From the NCBI RefSeq assembly GCF_003674065.1, contig NZ_RDBE01000010.1, positions 716,906-780,905 on the forward strand: DNA of 64,000 nucleotides. Direction: 5' to 3'. Origin of the DNA: Nocardioides mangrovicus. Lineage in GTDB: Bacteria > Actinomycetota > Actinomycetes > Propionibacteriales > Nocardioidaceae. The notes under the pieces are model-generated. The model was not told where the DNA came from, searched no databases, and saw only the letters and a list, made by a program, of their open reading frames with translations. Position 1 is the first letter of the stretch. Every line of letters begins with the position of its first letter. Made by a program: the position numbers and the translations under genes. Below, in pieces: positions 16,971 to 27,546 of the stretch.

Positions 16971-18524
16971 TCAGCCGGCGATCGTCACCACGATCTTGGC
17001 CCGTACGGCGGGGTCGAGCCAGCGCGATCGGGCCCGGTAGATCCGGAAGACCGAGATCAGCAGCAGGAACGCCGCCACCTGCAGGATCAAGGTGGTGCCG
17101 TCGGCCACCTCGGCCAGGCCGGAGAAGACCAGCCCGACGACGGTGGTGCTCAGCGCCAGCCGCGTGGAGTAGCCGACCATCACCACCGGCGGGGCCGGGG
17201 TGGCACGGGCGCTGCGCATGTCGACGGCGTAGGGGTGGTCCACCGACCAGCGCATGGAGGCCGAGAGCACCTGCCCGGTGACCACCACGAGCACCGCCAC
17301 CACGGAGAGCAGCTGCTCCGGCGTCGGACGGCCGGCGCGGGTCGCGCCGAGGGTGACGGTGAGCAGCGCGGTGGCGAGCAGCACCTCGGCCAGCACCCAC
17401 ACGCGCGCGGTGAACATCTGACCGGGCGCGACCGGCAGGCTCTGGCGCCACAGGCCGCCGCGGCCGTCCAGGCACCAGGTGTTGACGCCGAAGAGCAGCG
17501 CGGCGCCGGAGGCGACCAGGCCCGGCAGGATCGTCAGCCGGGTCCACTGCAGGTGGCCGGCGAGCGCGATGGCGCCGGGCATTACGGCCAGCACCAGCAG
17601 ACCGCGTCGCAGCGGCACCGAGCGCCACACGCCGGCACGGTCGATGCGCACCAGCGCCCACAGGTCGCTGGCCGGGTTCGGCCGCGGCCGGAACAGGCCG
17701 GTCTCGAGCCGGTGCTCCTCACGCGGGGCGCGGCGAGCCGCCCACCCCGCGGGCAGCGCGCCGACGACGACGGCGGCCGCGGCGAGCAGCGCGGTCGTCA
17801 GCGTCGGCACCACGTAGGTGTGCAGCCCGGGGCTCTGGCCGTTGAGCGCCGCGAGGTAGACGCGCAGCGTCGGGCTGTGGTCGAGCACCTCGGTAAGGTG
17901 GCCGGTGACCAGCACCCCGGCGACCAGCGCGGCGACCGCGAGCACGATCCCGCGCACGATCCAGGTGCCCGACGGCCCCCGGCGCACCCACTCCAGGGTC
18001 CAGGCCACCACCTGGCCGAGCGCGGTCGCGAGGCCGATGTAGGCCAGCACCGGCAGCACGGTGAGCAGCAGGCCCTTCGGGCCGGCGCTGTAGGACGTCA
18101 TCCCCAGCAGCGTCCAGGCCTGGAGCAGCCAGGCGACGTTGAGCGGGGCCAGGAGCAGCGAGCCGAGGTGGTCGGTCGTGGGCGAGATCGGCCAGGCCAC
18201 CGCCTGGTCGCGCGGCACCAGCTCCCGCCCGCCTCCCGACGCGGCCGCCGAGACCGCCGCGAGCACCAGGAACCCCAGGTAGATGGACGGCAAGATGCCC
18301 AGGATCTTGCCGACGCCGGCCTCGTGCGCGCTGCCGCGCACGTAGGCCGGCACCACGATGGCCGAGAGCGTCAGGCCGACGACGATGCCGAGCGCGAGCT
18401 GCAGCCGGTGACGGCGCCGGCGGTCCAGCCCGGAGGCGCGGAAGGCCAGCAGGGCCTGCAGGTCGCGGACCGGGGCGAGCAGGCGGGACGCGAGGGGCTC
18501 AGTCGAGAAGACCGCGGTAGACAC
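16971..18524 (-). CDS. ABC transporter membrane protein (exporter type)
   Basis: 517 residues with roughly a dozen hydrophobic stretches and an Arg-rich cytosolic N-terminus (LDRRRRHRL). No periplasmic binding protein is nearby, and the partner ATPase overlaps this gene by 26 bp, which points to an ABC-2-like exporter. The substrate is unknown. The start at 18524 lies inside the ATPase gene, so translation is coupled. Subfamily assignment is by topology and context only. Confidence 0.78.
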   Translation of the reverse strand: MSTAVFSTEPLASRLLAPVRDLQALLAFRASGLDRRRRHRLQLALGIVVGLTLSAIVVPAYVRGSAHEAGVGKILGILPSIYLGFLVLAAVSAAASGGGRELVPRDQAVAWPISPTTDHLGSLLLAPLNVAWLLQAWTLLGMTSYSAGPKGLLLTVLPVLAYIGLATALGQVVAWTLEWVRRGPSGTWIVRGIVLAVAALVAGVLVTGHLTEVLDHSPTLRVYLAALNGQSPGLHTYVVPTLTTALLAAAAVVVGALPAGWAARRAPREEHRLETGLFRPRPNPASDLWALVRIDRAGVWRSVPLRRGLLVLAVMPGAIALAGHLQWTRLTILPGLVASGAALLFGVNTWCLDGRGGLWRQSLPVAPGQMFTARVWVLAEVLLATALLTVTLGATRAGRPTPEQLLSVVAVLVVVTGQVLSASMRWSVDHPYAVDMRSARATPAPPVVMVGYSTRLALSTTVVGLVFSGLAEVADGTTLILQVAAFLLLISVFRIYRARSRWLDPAVRAKIVVTIAG

Positions 18525-19239
18525 GCGTGCCCTCCTCGCCGGCCAGCTCCGCGGAGTCCAGCCGCGCGACGGCCGAGCCGCCGCGGAGCACGAGGGCGGT
18601 GGAGCAGGCCTCGACGGCCAGCTCGCGCAGGTGGGTGGAGACCAGCACGGCGCCGCCGCGAGCGCGGGTCTCGCCGATGACGTCCATCGTCGCGGTCACG
18701 CCGGTGGGGTCGACGCCGTCGAAGGGCTCGTCGAGCAGCAGCACCTCCGGCTCGTGGAACGCGGCCAGCACCACCGAGAGCCGCCGGCCCATGCCGTGGC
18801 TGAAGCCGCTGGTCACGCGGTGCATCACCTCGCCGAGGTCGAACCGCTCGAGGAGGTCGCGTGCGCGGCTCTCCCAGTCGTCCATGCGGCGCAGCCGCGC
18901 CGAGAGCTGCAGGTGCTCCCACGGCGTCGCCCGCGGCACCAGGCCGCCGACGTCGGGGCAGTAGCCGACCGCACGCTTGACCGCCATGGGGTCGAGCGCG
19001 ACGTCGTGGCCGGCCACCGAGACGACGCCCTCGCTGGGCGGCACCACGCCGGCCAGCACGCGCATGGTGGTCGACTTGCCGGCGCCGTTGCGCCCGAGCA
19101 GGGCGGTGCCGTCACCGGCACGAGCGGTGAGGTCGACGCCCTGGACGGCGTGCACGGAGCCGAAGCGCACGTGCAGCCCGCGCACGTCGACCGCCTCGGC
19201 GGTGCGGGTGTGGGTCGGGTCCGACAGGCTCACGCTCAC
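18499..19239 (-). CDS. ABC transporter ATP-binding protein
   Basis: 246 residues: Walker A GRNGAGKST, Q-loop region YCPDVGG, signature FSHGMGRR instead of LSGGQ, Walker B VLLLDEPFDG and the switch His in STHLREL. The SHGM signature is common in ABC-2 exporter ATPases. It pairs with the membrane protein just downstream. A weak GAGAAT element lies 6 nt before the GTG at 19239. The transported compound cannot be inferred. Confidence 0.9.
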   Translation of the reverse strand: MSVSLSDPTHTRTAEAVDVRGLHVRFGSVHAVQGVDLTARAGDGTALLGRNGAGKSTTMRVLAGVVPPSEGVVSVAGHDVALDPMAVKRAVGYCPDVGGLVPRATPWEHLQLSARLRRMDDWESRARDLLERFDLGEVMHRVTSGFSHGMGRRLSVVLAAFHEPEVLLLDEPFDGVDPTGVTATMDVIGETRARGGAVLVSTHLRELAVEACSTALVLRGGSAVARLDSAELAGEEGTRVYRGLLD

Positions 19240-19287
19240 CCGCCCATTCTCACCGAGGGCTGTCGGTTTTGGGAGGGTTTGCGGAAC

Positions 19288-21480
19288 CTAGGCGGGGAGC
19301 CGCTCGCCCTTCTCGGCCAGCTCCACCAGGTACGCGGGCGGGTCGAACCGGTCTCCGTAGGCCGCCGCCAGCTCACGCGCCCGGGCCACGAAGCCGCTCA
19401 CCCCGGTGCCGGCCGGGCCGACGTAGCCGTGGATGAACTGCGCCGCTCCCCCGGTGGCCGGCGGGTAGCCGATGCCCATGATGGAGCCGATGTTCGCCGC
19501 GGCCGAGGACTCGATGACGCCCTCGGCGAAGCACCGGGCGGTCTCGACGGCCTCGATGAACAGCAGCCGGTCCTTCATGTCGGCGAAGTCCGGCGGCGTC
19601 GAGGCGGGCGCGAACAGCTCGCTCAGCCCCGGCCACAGCCGCGTGCGGCGACCGTCCTCGTAGTCGTAGAACCCCGCGCCCTTGAGCTTGGAGGGGCGAC
19701 CCGCCTCGATCATCTGCTGCACCACGGTCTCGGCCGGGTGCGGGGCGTACGTGCCGCCGTCGCGCTCGGCCGCCTCGCGGGTGGCCTTGGCGATCTTGGC
19801 CATCAGCTCCAGGTTGAGCTCGTCGGAGAGCCGCAGCACGCCGACCGGGTAGCCGGCCTGCGTGGTGGCGCGCTCCACCGACACCGGGTGCGCGCCCTCG
19901 GCCAGCATCGCCAGGCCCTCGTTGACCATCGTGCCGATCACGCGGGAGGTGTAGAATCCGCGGCTGTCGTTGACCACGATCGGGGTCTTGCGCAGCTGCA
20001 TGACGACGTCGAGCGCCTTGGCCACCGAGGCGTCGGAGGTCTTCTCGCCACGGATGATCTCCACCAGCGGCATCTTGTCGACCGGGGAGAAGAAGTGCAG
20101 CCCGACGAAGTCCTCGGGACGGTCGACGCCCGAGGCGAGCTCGGTGATCGGCAGCGTCGAGGTGTTCGAGCACAGCAGCGCGTCGGGGTTCACGTGCTCG
20201 CGCACCTCCTCGAACACGCGGTGCTTGAGGTCGGGGTCCTCGAAGACGGCCTCGATCACGGTGTCGACGCCGGCCAGGTCGGCGGCGTCCGCGGTCGGGT
20301 GGATCCGCGCCAGCACCTCCTCGGCCTTGTCCTGCGTGAGCTTCCCGCGCGAGACGGCCTTCGCCAGCAGCTTCTCGGAGTACTGCTTGCCCTTCTCGGC
20401 CGCCTCGGCGGAGACGTCCTTGAGCACGACCTCCATGCCCGAGCGGGCCGCGGAGTAGGCGATGCCCGCGCCCATCATCCCGGCGCCGAGCACGCCCACC
20501 TTCGATGCGGTGTAGGCGGGGACTCCCTCGGGGCGCAGCGAGCCGGAGTTGATGGCGCCGAGGTCGAAGAAGAACGCCTGGATCATGTTCGTGGAGTTCT
20601 GCCCGACGATCAGCTTGGTCAGGTAGCGCGACTCGATCCGCGTCGCGGTCTCCAGGTCGACCTGCGCGCCCTCGACGGCGGCGGACAGGATCGCCTTCGG
20701 CGCCGGCATGTCGGCGCCCTTCAGCTGCGTGCGCAGCAAGGAGGGGAACGCCGGCAGGAAGGCGGCCAGCTTCGGGCTCGACGGCGTGCCGCCCGGCATC
20801 CGGTAGCCCTCGCGGTCCCACGGCTGCTTCGCGGCTTCGGGGTCGCCGGCGTGGGCGGTGATCCAGGCCTTCGCGGCGGGCACGAGCTCCTCGCGGGTGG
20901 CGACCAGCTCGTCGACCAGGCCGAGCTCGTGGGCCTTGGCCGGCTTGAACCGGGTGCCCTGCAGCAGCACGTTCATCAGGGCGTCCTGGATGCCGAGCAT
21001 CCGCACGACGCGGGTGACACCGCCGCCGCCGGGCAACAGGCCGAGGGTGACCTCGGGCAGCCCGAGCTGGACCTTCGAGTCGTCGACGACGATGCGGTGG
21101 TGGCAGGCCAGCGCGATCTCCAGGCCGCCGCCCAGCGCGGCGCCGTTGATGGCGGCCACGACGGGCTTGCCCAGGGTCTCCAGGGCCCGCAGGTCGGCCT
21201 TGATGGCCTCGATGTTGGCGAAGACCTCCGGGGCGTCGTCCGGGCCGGCCTTGATCATGCCCTTGAGGTCGCCGCCGGCGAAGAAGGTCTTCTTCGCGCT
21301 CGCGACGACGACGCCGGTGATGCCCTCCTTCTCGGAGATCAGCCGCTCCACCGCGGCGTGCATCGACGCCTTGTAGAGGTCGTTCATCACGTTGGCGCTG
21401 CCGGTGGGGTCGTCGAGGGTGAGGACGACGATCCCGTCGTCTCCCCGCTCGTAGCGCACGGACGACTGCTGGTCGTTCAT
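19288..21480 (-). CDS. Bifunctional enoyl-CoA hydratase/3-hydroxyacyl-CoA dehydrogenase (FadB-like)
   Basis: 730 residues. The N-terminal crotonase domain has the oxyanion-hole segments [10 protein letters not shown] and [11 protein letters not shown] and the [16 protein letters not shown] region with the catalytic Glu. The dehydrogenase domain begins at about residue 330 with [14 protein letters not shown] and includes CSNTSTLPI and [11 protein letters not shown]. This is the fatty-acid beta-oxidation multifunctional protein. It starts 1 nt after the thiolase stop, forming the FadA-FadB trifunctional unit. All catalytic regions look intact. Confidence 0.95.
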   Translation of the reverse strand: MNDQQSSVRYERGDDGIVVLTLDDPTGSANVMNDLYKASMHAAVERLISEKEGITGVVVASAKKTFFAGGDLKGMIKAGPDDAPEVFANIEAIKADLRALETLGKPVVAAINGAALGGGLEIALACHHRIVVDDSKVQLGLPEVTLGLLPGGGGVTRVVRMLGIQDALMNVLLQGTRFKPAKAHELGLVDELVATREELVPAAKAWITAHAGDPEAAKQPWDREGYRMPGGTPSSPKLAAFLPAFPSLLRTQLKGADMPAPKAILSAAVEGAQVDLETATRIESRYLTKLIVGQNSTNMIQAFFFDLGAINSGSLRPEGVPAYTASKVGVLGAGMMGAGIAYSAARSGMEVVLKDVSAEAAEKGKQYSEKLLAKAVSRGKLTQDKAEEVLARIHPTADAADLAGVDTVIEAVFEDPDLKHRVFEEVREHVNPDALLCSNTSTLPITELASGVDRPEDFVGLHFFSPVDKMPLVEIIRGEKTSDASVAKALDVVMQLRKTPIVVNDSRGFYTSRVIGTMVNEGLAMLAEGAHPVSVERATTQAGYPVGVLRLSDELNLELMAKIAKATREAAERDGGTYAPHPAETVVQQMIEAGRPSKLKGAGFYDYEDGRRTRLWPGLSELFAPASTPPDFADMKDRLLFIEAVETARCFAEGVIESSAAANIGSIMGIGYPPATGGAAQFIHGYVGPAGTGVSGFVARARELAAAYGDRFDPPAYLVELAEKGERLPA

Positions 21481-21481
21481 C

Positions 21482-22693
21482 TCAGACCCTCTCGACGATC
21501 GTGGCGATGCCCATGCCGCCGCCGACGCAGAGCGTGGCCAGGCCGCGGCGCAGGTCGCGCCGCTCCAGCTCGTCGACCAGCGTGCCGAGGATCATCGCGC
21601 CGGTGGCGCCCAGCGGGTGGCCCATCGCGATCGCGCCGCCGTTGACGTTGGTGATCTCGTGGTCGATGCCCAGGTCGCGCATGAACCGCATCGCGACCGC
21701 GGCGAAGGCCTCGTTGATCTCGAACAGGTCGATGTCGTCGACCTCCAGGCCCGCCTTGGCCAGTGCCTTGCGCGAGGCCGGGGCCGGACCGGTGAGCATG
21801 ATGGTCGGGTCGGCGCCGGAGACCGCGGCGGAGACAATGCGCGCCCGCGGCGTGAGGCCGAGGTCGTGGCCGACCTGCTCGTTGCCGATGGCCACGATGG
21901 CCGAGCCGTCGACGATGCCCGAGGAGTTCGCGGCGGTGTGGACGTGGTCGATCCGCTCGACCCAGTGGTACTTCTCCAGCGCCACGTTGTCGAAGCCGGC
22001 CTGCTCGGCGATGGCCGCGAAGCTGGACTTGAGACCGCCGAGAGACTCCACCGTCGAGTCGGGCTTGATGAACTCGTCGTGGTCGAGCACCGTGACGCCG
22101 TTCATGTCGACCACGGGGATGACCGACTTGGCGAAGTAGCCGTTGGCCCACGCCTTCGCCGCCCGCTGGTTGGACTCCACCGCGAAGGCGTCGACGTCCT
22201 CGCGGGTGAAGCCCTCGAGCGTGGCGATCAGGTCGGCGCCGATGCCCTGCGGTACGAAGCCCGTGGTCAGCGCGGTGGCCGGGTCGGCCGCCCACGCGCC
22301 GCCGTCGGAGGCCATCGGCACCCGGCTCATCGACTCCACGCCGCCGGCCAGGATGAGGTCCTCGAAGCCGCCGCGCACCCGCGAGGCCGCCTGGTTCACG
22401 GCCTCCAGCCCGGAGGCGCAGAAGCGGTTGAGCTGCACGCCCGCCACCGTCTCGGGGTAGCCCGCCGCGAGTGCCGCCGTCTTGGCGATGTCGCTGCCCT
22501 GGTCGCCGATGGGCGAGACGACGCCGAGCACCACGTCGTCGACCCGGTCGGGGTCGAAGGAGGGGTTGCGCTTGCGAACCTCGTCGAGCAGCCCGACCAC
22601 CAGGTCGATCGGCTTGACCTCGTGGAGGGTCCCGGTCTTCTTGCCTCGCCCGCGGGGGGTGCGGATCGCGTCGTACACGAAAGCTTCGGCCAT
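21482..22693 (-). CDS. Acetyl-CoA C-acyltransferase (thiolase, FadA-like)
   Basis: 403 residues. The nucleophile is in NRFCASG, the GHPLGATGA motif supplies the His, and the second catalytic Cys is in [10 protein letters not shown]. With FadB immediately downstream it completes beta-oxidation, cleaving 3-ketoacyl-CoA to acetyl-CoA and a shortened acyl-CoA. Its promoter is one of the best-defined in the window: TTGGAC, a 17-nt spacer, CATGAT, then 6 nt to the ATG, with a 17-bp palindrome across the spacer. This implies control by a dimeric repressor. Confidence 0.95.
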   Translation of the reverse strand: MAEAFVYDAIRTPRGRGKKTGTLHEVKPIDLVVGLLDEVRKRNPSFDPDRVDDVVLGVVSPIGDQGSDIAKTAALAAGYPETVAGVQLNRFCASGLEAVNQAASRVRGGFEDLILAGGVESMSRVPMASDGGAWAADPATALTTGFVPQGIGADLIATLEGFTREDVDAFAVESNQRAAKAWANGYFAKSVIPVVDMNGVTVLDHDEFIKPDSTVESLGGLKSSFAAIAEQAGFDNVALEKYHWVERIDHVHTAANSSGIVDGSAIVAIGNEQVGHDLGLTPRARIVSAAVSGADPTIMLTGPAPASRKALAKAGLEVDDIDLFEINEAFAAVAMRFMRDLGIDHEITNVNGGAIAMGHPLGATGAMILGTLVDELERRDLRRGLATLCVGGGMGIATIVERV

Positions 22694-22699
22694 GCCGCG

Positions 22700-22728
22700 A
22701 TCATGACAGTAGAACTGTCAGCGTCCAA
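22700..22728 (-). promoter_or_regulatory. Thiolase-fadB promoter with a 17-bp palindromic operator
   Basis: Read on the minus strand: -35 TTGGAC (22723-22728), a 17-nt spacer, -10 CATGAT (22700-22705), then 6 nt to the ATG. The palindrome TGACAGT-AGA-ACTGTCA (22704-22720) fills the spacer and touches the -10. A dimeric regulator bound there would block RNA polymerase; a TetR-type beta-oxidation repressor is a reasonable guess. Confidence 0.65.
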
Positions 22729-22741
22729 GGGCGCGTGAGGT

Positions 22742-23509
22742 TTATCCCTCCTGCTCGGTGGGGCGGACCAGCACCTCGTTGACCGCCACCCGGCGCCGGC
22801 GGGTGACCACGAACGAGATCGCCTCGGCGATGTCCTCGGCCTCCATGCGCTCCATGCCCTCGAAGCGGCGGTTCATCCCCTCCTGCACCTCGGGCCGGTT
22901 GTGGGATGCCAGCTCGGTGGCCACCGCGCCAGGCTCGACCAGGGAGACCCGCACGTGGCGCCGCGCGACCTCCTGGCGCAGCCCCTCGCTGAACGCACCG
23001 ACCGCGTGCTTGGTGGCGTTGTAGACGGCGCTGCCGTTGCGGGCCACGCGGCCGGCCACCGAGGAGATGTTGACCAGGTCGGCCACCTGGCGCGGGCCGG
23101 CCTCGGCCGCGCGCAGCAGGTGCGGCAGCGACGCGTGGGCGACGTAGAGAAGCCCGGTGACGTTGAGCTGCACCATGCGCTCCCACTCCTCGAGCGGGGC
23201 GTCGACGGCGGGGCCGAGCAGCATGACGCCGGCGTTGTTGACGACGGTGTCCAGGCGCCCGAAGTGCTCCGCGGCCTGCGCCACGGCTCGCTGCGCCTGC
23301 TCGCGGTCGGTGACGTCGGCGGTGAGGGTGAGGGCGTCGGCGCCGACCTCGGAGCCGATCTGCCCGGCCAGCTCCTCGAGCCGGTCGGTGCGGCGGGCGA
23401 CCAGCGCCACGCGGGCGCCGTGGCGGGCGAGGTCGAGCGCGGCGGCCTGGCCGATGCCGCTGGAGGCGCCGGTGACGAGGGCGACGGTTCCGTCGAGGGA
23501 GTCGGTCAT
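22742..23509 (-). CDS. Short-chain dehydrogenase/reductase
   Basis: 255 residues from the ATG at 23509; a GTG 21 nt upstream is the alternative start. The SDR motifs are TGASSGIG, VVNNAGVM, catalytic Ser in NISSVAG and YNATK. The VARRTDRL segment suggests NADPH. Closest to broad actinobacterial oxidoreductases of unknown substrate. It lies between the pentapeptide gene and the FadAB unit on the same strand but ends before the thiolase operator. Confidence 0.9.
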   Translation of the reverse strand: MTDSLDGTVALVTGASSGIGQAAALDLARHGARVALVARRTDRLEELAGQIGSEVGADALTLTADVTDREQAQRAVAQAAEHFGRLDTVVNNAGVMLLGPAVDAPLEEWERMVQLNVTGLLYVAHASLPHLLRAAEAGPRQVADLVNISSVAGRVARNGSAVYNATKHAVGAFSEGLRQEVARRHVRVSLVEPGAVATELASHNRPEVQEGMNRRFEGMERMEAEDIAEAISFVVTRRRRVAVNEVLVRPTEQEG

Positions 23510-23548
23510 GTCAGGCACAAGTCGGCGCACCTGTCGCAGATTCCGCCC

Positions 23549-24250
23549 TCAGCGGGCCGCACGCACCTGCAGCCGGGTGAGGAAGAGCGCCTGCGAGAGG
23601 TCGGCTCCGGCGACCCGGGCGTCGCGCAGGTCGGCCCCGAGCAGGTCGGCCGGCCCGAGGTCGACGCCGCGCAGGTCGGCGCCGATGAGCACCGCGCCGC
23701 GTAGATCTGCCGCGTACAGGTCCTCCTCGCGCAGGTCGCGGCCGGCGAGGTCGGCGTGACGCAGCGACGGCCCGCCGGCGCGCACCAGGCCGCTGACCTC
23801 GTCGAGCAGGGCGCCGCACCGCGACTGCAGCACCGTCACGTCGACGTCGTGGGGCGAGCGGGCCGCCGCGCTCACCCGGTCGCGCAGCCCGTCGACCTCG
23901 TCGTGCAGCGGGGCCGCCTCGGGCCGCGAGCGCGCGTCGGCGAGGTACCAGAGCAGCTCGTGGAGCCGCTCGACGACCTCGAACGCGTCGAACATCGCCG
24001 GCGACGGGGCCGCCCCGCCGAAGAGGTCCTGGACGACGAACTGGCCCGCGCCGAAGCAGTCGTAGACGGTGCAGCCGCGAAAGCCCCGCTCGGGCAGCAC
24101 CTCGTGGATGGTGCAGAGGTGGTCGCCGCCCAGGTGCGGGCACGGCGTGCGCGCCGGCTTGTCGATCGCGAAGTCGGCCGAGCGCCCGAACGCCGGCACC
24201 ACGCAGCACAGCCCCACACAGCGCGAGCAGTCGGCCTCGAGCTCGGTCAC
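23549..24250 (-). CDS. Pentapeptide-repeat protein with N-terminal cysteine cluster
   Basis: 233 residues in two parts. Residues 1-70 hold at least eight Cys, including a CxxCxxxCC cluster and later PCPHL, LCTIH, GCTVYDC, resembling YkgJ-type metal or Fe-S binding domains. From about residue 165 to 225, A(D/N)LxG-type pentapeptide repeats form a right-handed beta-helix (ADLRGAVLIGADLRG pattern). Function unknown; the repeat part probably binds protein or DNA. The start is GTG. Actinobacterial proteins of this layout are commonly annotated only as pentapeptide-repeat proteins. Confidence 0.8.
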   Translation of the reverse strand: MTELEADCSRCVGLCCVVPAFGRSADFAIDKPARTPCPHLGGDHLCTIHEVLPERGFRGCTVYDCFGAGQFVVQDLFGGAAPSPAMFDAFEVVERLHELLWYLADARSRPEAAPLHDEVDGLRDRVSAAARSPHDVDVTVLQSRCGALLDEVSGLVRAGGPSLRHADLAGRDLREEDLYAADLRGAVLIGADLRGVDLGPADLLGADLRDARVAGADLSQALFLTRLQVRAAR

Positions 24251-24259
24251 GGCCGCCTG

Positions 24260-24340
24260 CTTCCCACGACGAACTGCCGCTTCCCACGGGTCTTACGTCG
24301 TGGGAAGTGCCCGTTCACCATGGTGGCATGGTGAACGGGC
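24260..24340 (-). repeat. Dispersed palindromic repeat, family B copy 1
   Basis: This 81-bp element is the inverted counterpart of 54555-54635, with about 74 of 81 positions identical by eye. It holds two perfect hairpins: 24260-24270 with 24297-24307 (11 bp), and 24309-24322 with 24327-24340 (14 bp, 4-nt loop). It fills the gap between the CoA-transferase and pentapeptide genes, which are on the same strand. Confidence 0.85.
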
Positions 24341-24365
24341 GACCCGTCCGGCCCGAGCGACCCCG

Positions 24366-25490
24366 TCACCGCTGCACGGCCACCCCGGCCTCGATGAGGG
24401 CGTCGGCGTCGTCGATGCCCCAGGCCAGGAGAGCGGCGCGGGTGTCGGCTCCCGGCGCCGAGGGACCGGACCCGAGCTCGGCGGACGTGCGGGAGAACCT
24501 CGGCGCCGGCGCGGGCTGCACGACGCCGTCGCGCTCGACGTAGACCTCGCGGGCGACGTTGTGCGGGTGCCGGGCCGCCTCGGAGAGCGGCACGATGCCG
24601 GCCACGCAGGCGTCGGTGCCCTCGAGGTCGGCCACCCACTCGGCCTGGGTGCGCTCCTTGATCCGCGCGGTGATCAGCGAGCGCAGCTCGCCGGCGCGCT
24701 CGGGGTCGGCGCGGTCGGGGGCGTCCTCGAGCCCGAGGCGCTGCAGGAACTCGACGTAGAACTTGCCCTCCAGCGGCGCCACCGAGAGGTGCTTGCCGTC
24801 GGCGGTCTCGTAGACGTCGTAGTAGGGGACGCCGCCGTTGAGCAGTCCCTGGGCTCGCTCCTCGGGCTGGCCCATGTCCAGGAAGTTCGCGTTCATCGCC
24901 GACACGTGCGCGGCGCCGTCGACGATGGCGGCGTCGACCACCTGGCCGCGACCCGACGTGCGTGCCTCCAGGAGCGCCGCGAGCACGCCGATCACCAGGT
25001 ACGTCGAGCCGCCGCCGAAGTCGCCGGCCAGGTTCGACGGGAAGTGCGGTCGGTCGGGGTCCTGGCCGAGCCCGTGCAGCACGCCGGCCACCGAGATGTA
25101 GTTCATGTCGTGACCGGCGCTGTGGGCCAGGGGTCCGTGCTGACCCCACCCGGTCATCCGGCCGTAGACCAGCGCGGGGTTGCGCGCCCAGCAGTCCTCG
25201 GGACCGAGCCCGAGCCGCTCGGTGGTGCCCGGCCGCATCCCCTCGATCAGCACGTCGGCCCGCTCCACCAGCCGCAGCACCGTCGCGACCGCCTCCGGAC
25301 GCTTGAGATCGAGCGCGACGCTGGGCCGGCCGCGGTTGAGGACGTCGTAGGACCCCAGCTCCAGGTCACCGCCGCCCGGCCGGTCGATCCGGACGACGTC
25401 GGCGCCCAGGTCGGCCAGGATCATGCAGGCATGCGGCCCGGGGCCGATCCCGGCCAGCTCGACGACGCGTACTCCAGCCAGTGGTCCCAC
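24366..25490 (-). CDS. CaiB/BaiF family CoA enzyme, alpha-methylacyl-CoA racemase type
   Basis: 374 residues. The N-terminus [18 protein letters not shown] and the following [15 protein letters not shown] are typical of alpha-methylacyl-CoA racemases, as is [23 protein letters not shown], which carries the His used in racemisation. These enzymes invert 2-methylacyl-CoA so that branched or sterol side chains can enter beta-oxidation. I chose the GTG at 25490 over the ATG at 25502 because the family begins with this sequence and CATGAT lies 7 nt before it. Confidence 0.9.
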   Translation of the reverse strand: MGPLAGVRVVELAGIGPGPHACMILADLGADVVRIDRPGGGDLELGSYDVLNRGRPSVALDLKRPEAVATVLRLVERADVLIEGMRPGTTERLGLGPEDCWARNPALVYGRMTGWGQHGPLAHSAGHDMNYISVAGVLHGLGQDPDRPHFPSNLAGDFGGGSTYLVIGVLAALLEARTSGRGQVVDAAIVDGAAHVSAMNANFLDMGQPEERAQGLLNGGVPYYDVYETADGKHLSVAPLEGKFYVEFLQRLGLEDAPDRADPERAGELRSLITARIKERTQAEWVADLEGTDACVAGIVPLSEAARHPHNVAREVYVERDGVVQPAPAPRFSRTSAELGSGPSAPGADTRAALLAWGIDDADALIEAGVAVQR

Positions 25491-25496
25491 ACCTGG

Positions 25497-25503
25497 GATC
25501 ATG
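25497..25503. promoter_or_regulatory. Overlapping divergent -10 elements between the racemase-type gene and smpB
   Basis: On the minus strand CATGAT (25498-25503) is 7 nt before the GTG at 25490. On the plus strand GATCAT (25497-25502) is 7 nt before the GTG at 25510. The two hexamers occupy the same seven base pairs, so the genes may compete for polymerase. Their first bases deviate from TANNNT. Confidence 0.45.
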
Positions 25504-25509
25504 GCAGGC

Positions 25510-25978
25510 GTGCGACGTGAGTCCGACTGGTCCGCCGACAAGGTCGTCGCGCGCAACCGCCGAGCGGCCCACGACTACCACCTCGAGAGCGGCCTCGAGG
25601 CCGGGCTGGTGCTGGTGGGCACCGAGGTGAAGGCACTGCGGGCCGGGCGGGCGTCGCTGGTCGACGGGTTCGTCGAGATCGACGGCGGGGAGGCGTGGCT
25701 GCACGCGGTGAACATCCCCTCCTACGCGCAGGGCAGCTGGACCAACCACGCCGCCAAGCGCAAGCGCAAGCTGCTGCTCCATCGCGTGCAGATCGACAAG
25801 CTCGAGCGCCGGGTGCGCGAGGGAGGCATGACGATCGTCCCGCTCTCGCTCTATTTCTCCGGCGGCCGCGCCAAGGTGGAGATCGCGTTGGCCCGCGGCA
25901 AGAAGTCCTGGGACAAGCGGCACAGCCTGGCCGAGCGCGAGGCCCGCCGCGAGATCGAGCGGGCCGCCGGCCGGCGTC

Positions 25979-25995
<17 letters not shown>
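25510..25995 (+). CDS. smpB: SsrA-binding protein SmpB
   Basis: 161 residues. It binds tmRNA and delivers it to stalled ribosomes for trans-translation. Family landmarks are [76 protein letters not shown] and a basic C-terminal tail. The GTG at 25510 fits the -10 spacing; the ATG at 25501 would add three residues. The tmRNA gene is not next to it here, and ftsEX are absent. The end overlaps the convergent ABC gene by 17 bp. Confidence 0.95.
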
Positions 25996-26703
<708 letters not shown>

Positions 26704-26707
<4 letters not shown>

Positions 26708-27546
26708 CGGGCGACCCCGGAGAGCCGGCCGCCCAGCGAGCGCCGGCCCAGGTAGTCGGTCAGCCGTGCCAAGGGCACGGTGAGCGCCACGAAGAGCACG
26801 GCGGTGACGACGTAGGGGGTGAAGTTGAAGTGGAAGTTGGCGTAGTCGCGCGCGGCGAACAGCGCCTCGAAGACGCCGACCGCACCGGCCAGCGCGGTGT
26901 CCTTCTGCAGCGAGACGAAGTCGTTGAGCAGCGGGGGCACCACGTTGCGCACCGCCTGCGGGAGCACCACGTGCCGCATCGTCTGGGCGTTGGAGAACCC
27001 CAGCGCCCGGGCGCTCGCCACCTGCGAGGGGTGCACCGACTCGATGCCGGCGCGGAACACCTCGGCCACGTAGGCGCCGTAGGAGACGACGAGCGCGATC
27101 AGCGCGAGCCAGAACAGGCTGGTGGGCACCCCGGTGAGCCGCAGCGCCGGCACCCCGAGGGCGAACAGGAACACCAGCAGGATGCTCGGGATGCCACGGA
27201 AGACGTCGGTGTAGAGCACGGCCACCACCCGCAGCGGGAACAGCGCCGCCGAGCGGGTGCCGCGCACGATGGCGACGGCGGCGCCGAGCACCAAGATGAC
27301 CGGCTCGGCGACCAGGAACATCACCACGTTGAGACCGAAGCCCTTGATGACCGACGGGAAGGCGTCGACGGCGGAGTGCGGGTCGAAGAAGGTCCGCTTG
27401 ACCACCGGCCAGCCCTGCGAGGACGTCACCAGCAGGCCCACCACCCCGAAGAAGACGACGGTGGCCAGCGTCGCCAGCAGCGCGCGCCGCAGCGACTGCG
27501 ACCGCCGCACCCGCCGCCGCTCCAGCTCGACGGCGGAGACGCTCAC
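26704..27546 (-). CDS. Polar amino acid ABC importer, permease
   Basis: 280 residues with a cytosolic N-terminus and about six membrane helices. The EAA-type loop appears as EVFRAGIESVHPSQVASARALGFS followed by LPQAVRNVVPPLLNDF, characteristic of HisM/GlnP permeases. The GTG at 27546 overlaps the binding-protein stop as GTGA. Only one permease is present, so it probably acts as a homodimer. Substrate is an amino acid by family; which one is unknown. Confidence 0.93.

Noticed and set aside
24260-24340. Small peptide beginning MVNGHFPRR that could be read through the family B repeat
   Set aside because: The frame is created by the palindrome, runs into a gene's antisense strand, and has no ribosome-binding site.
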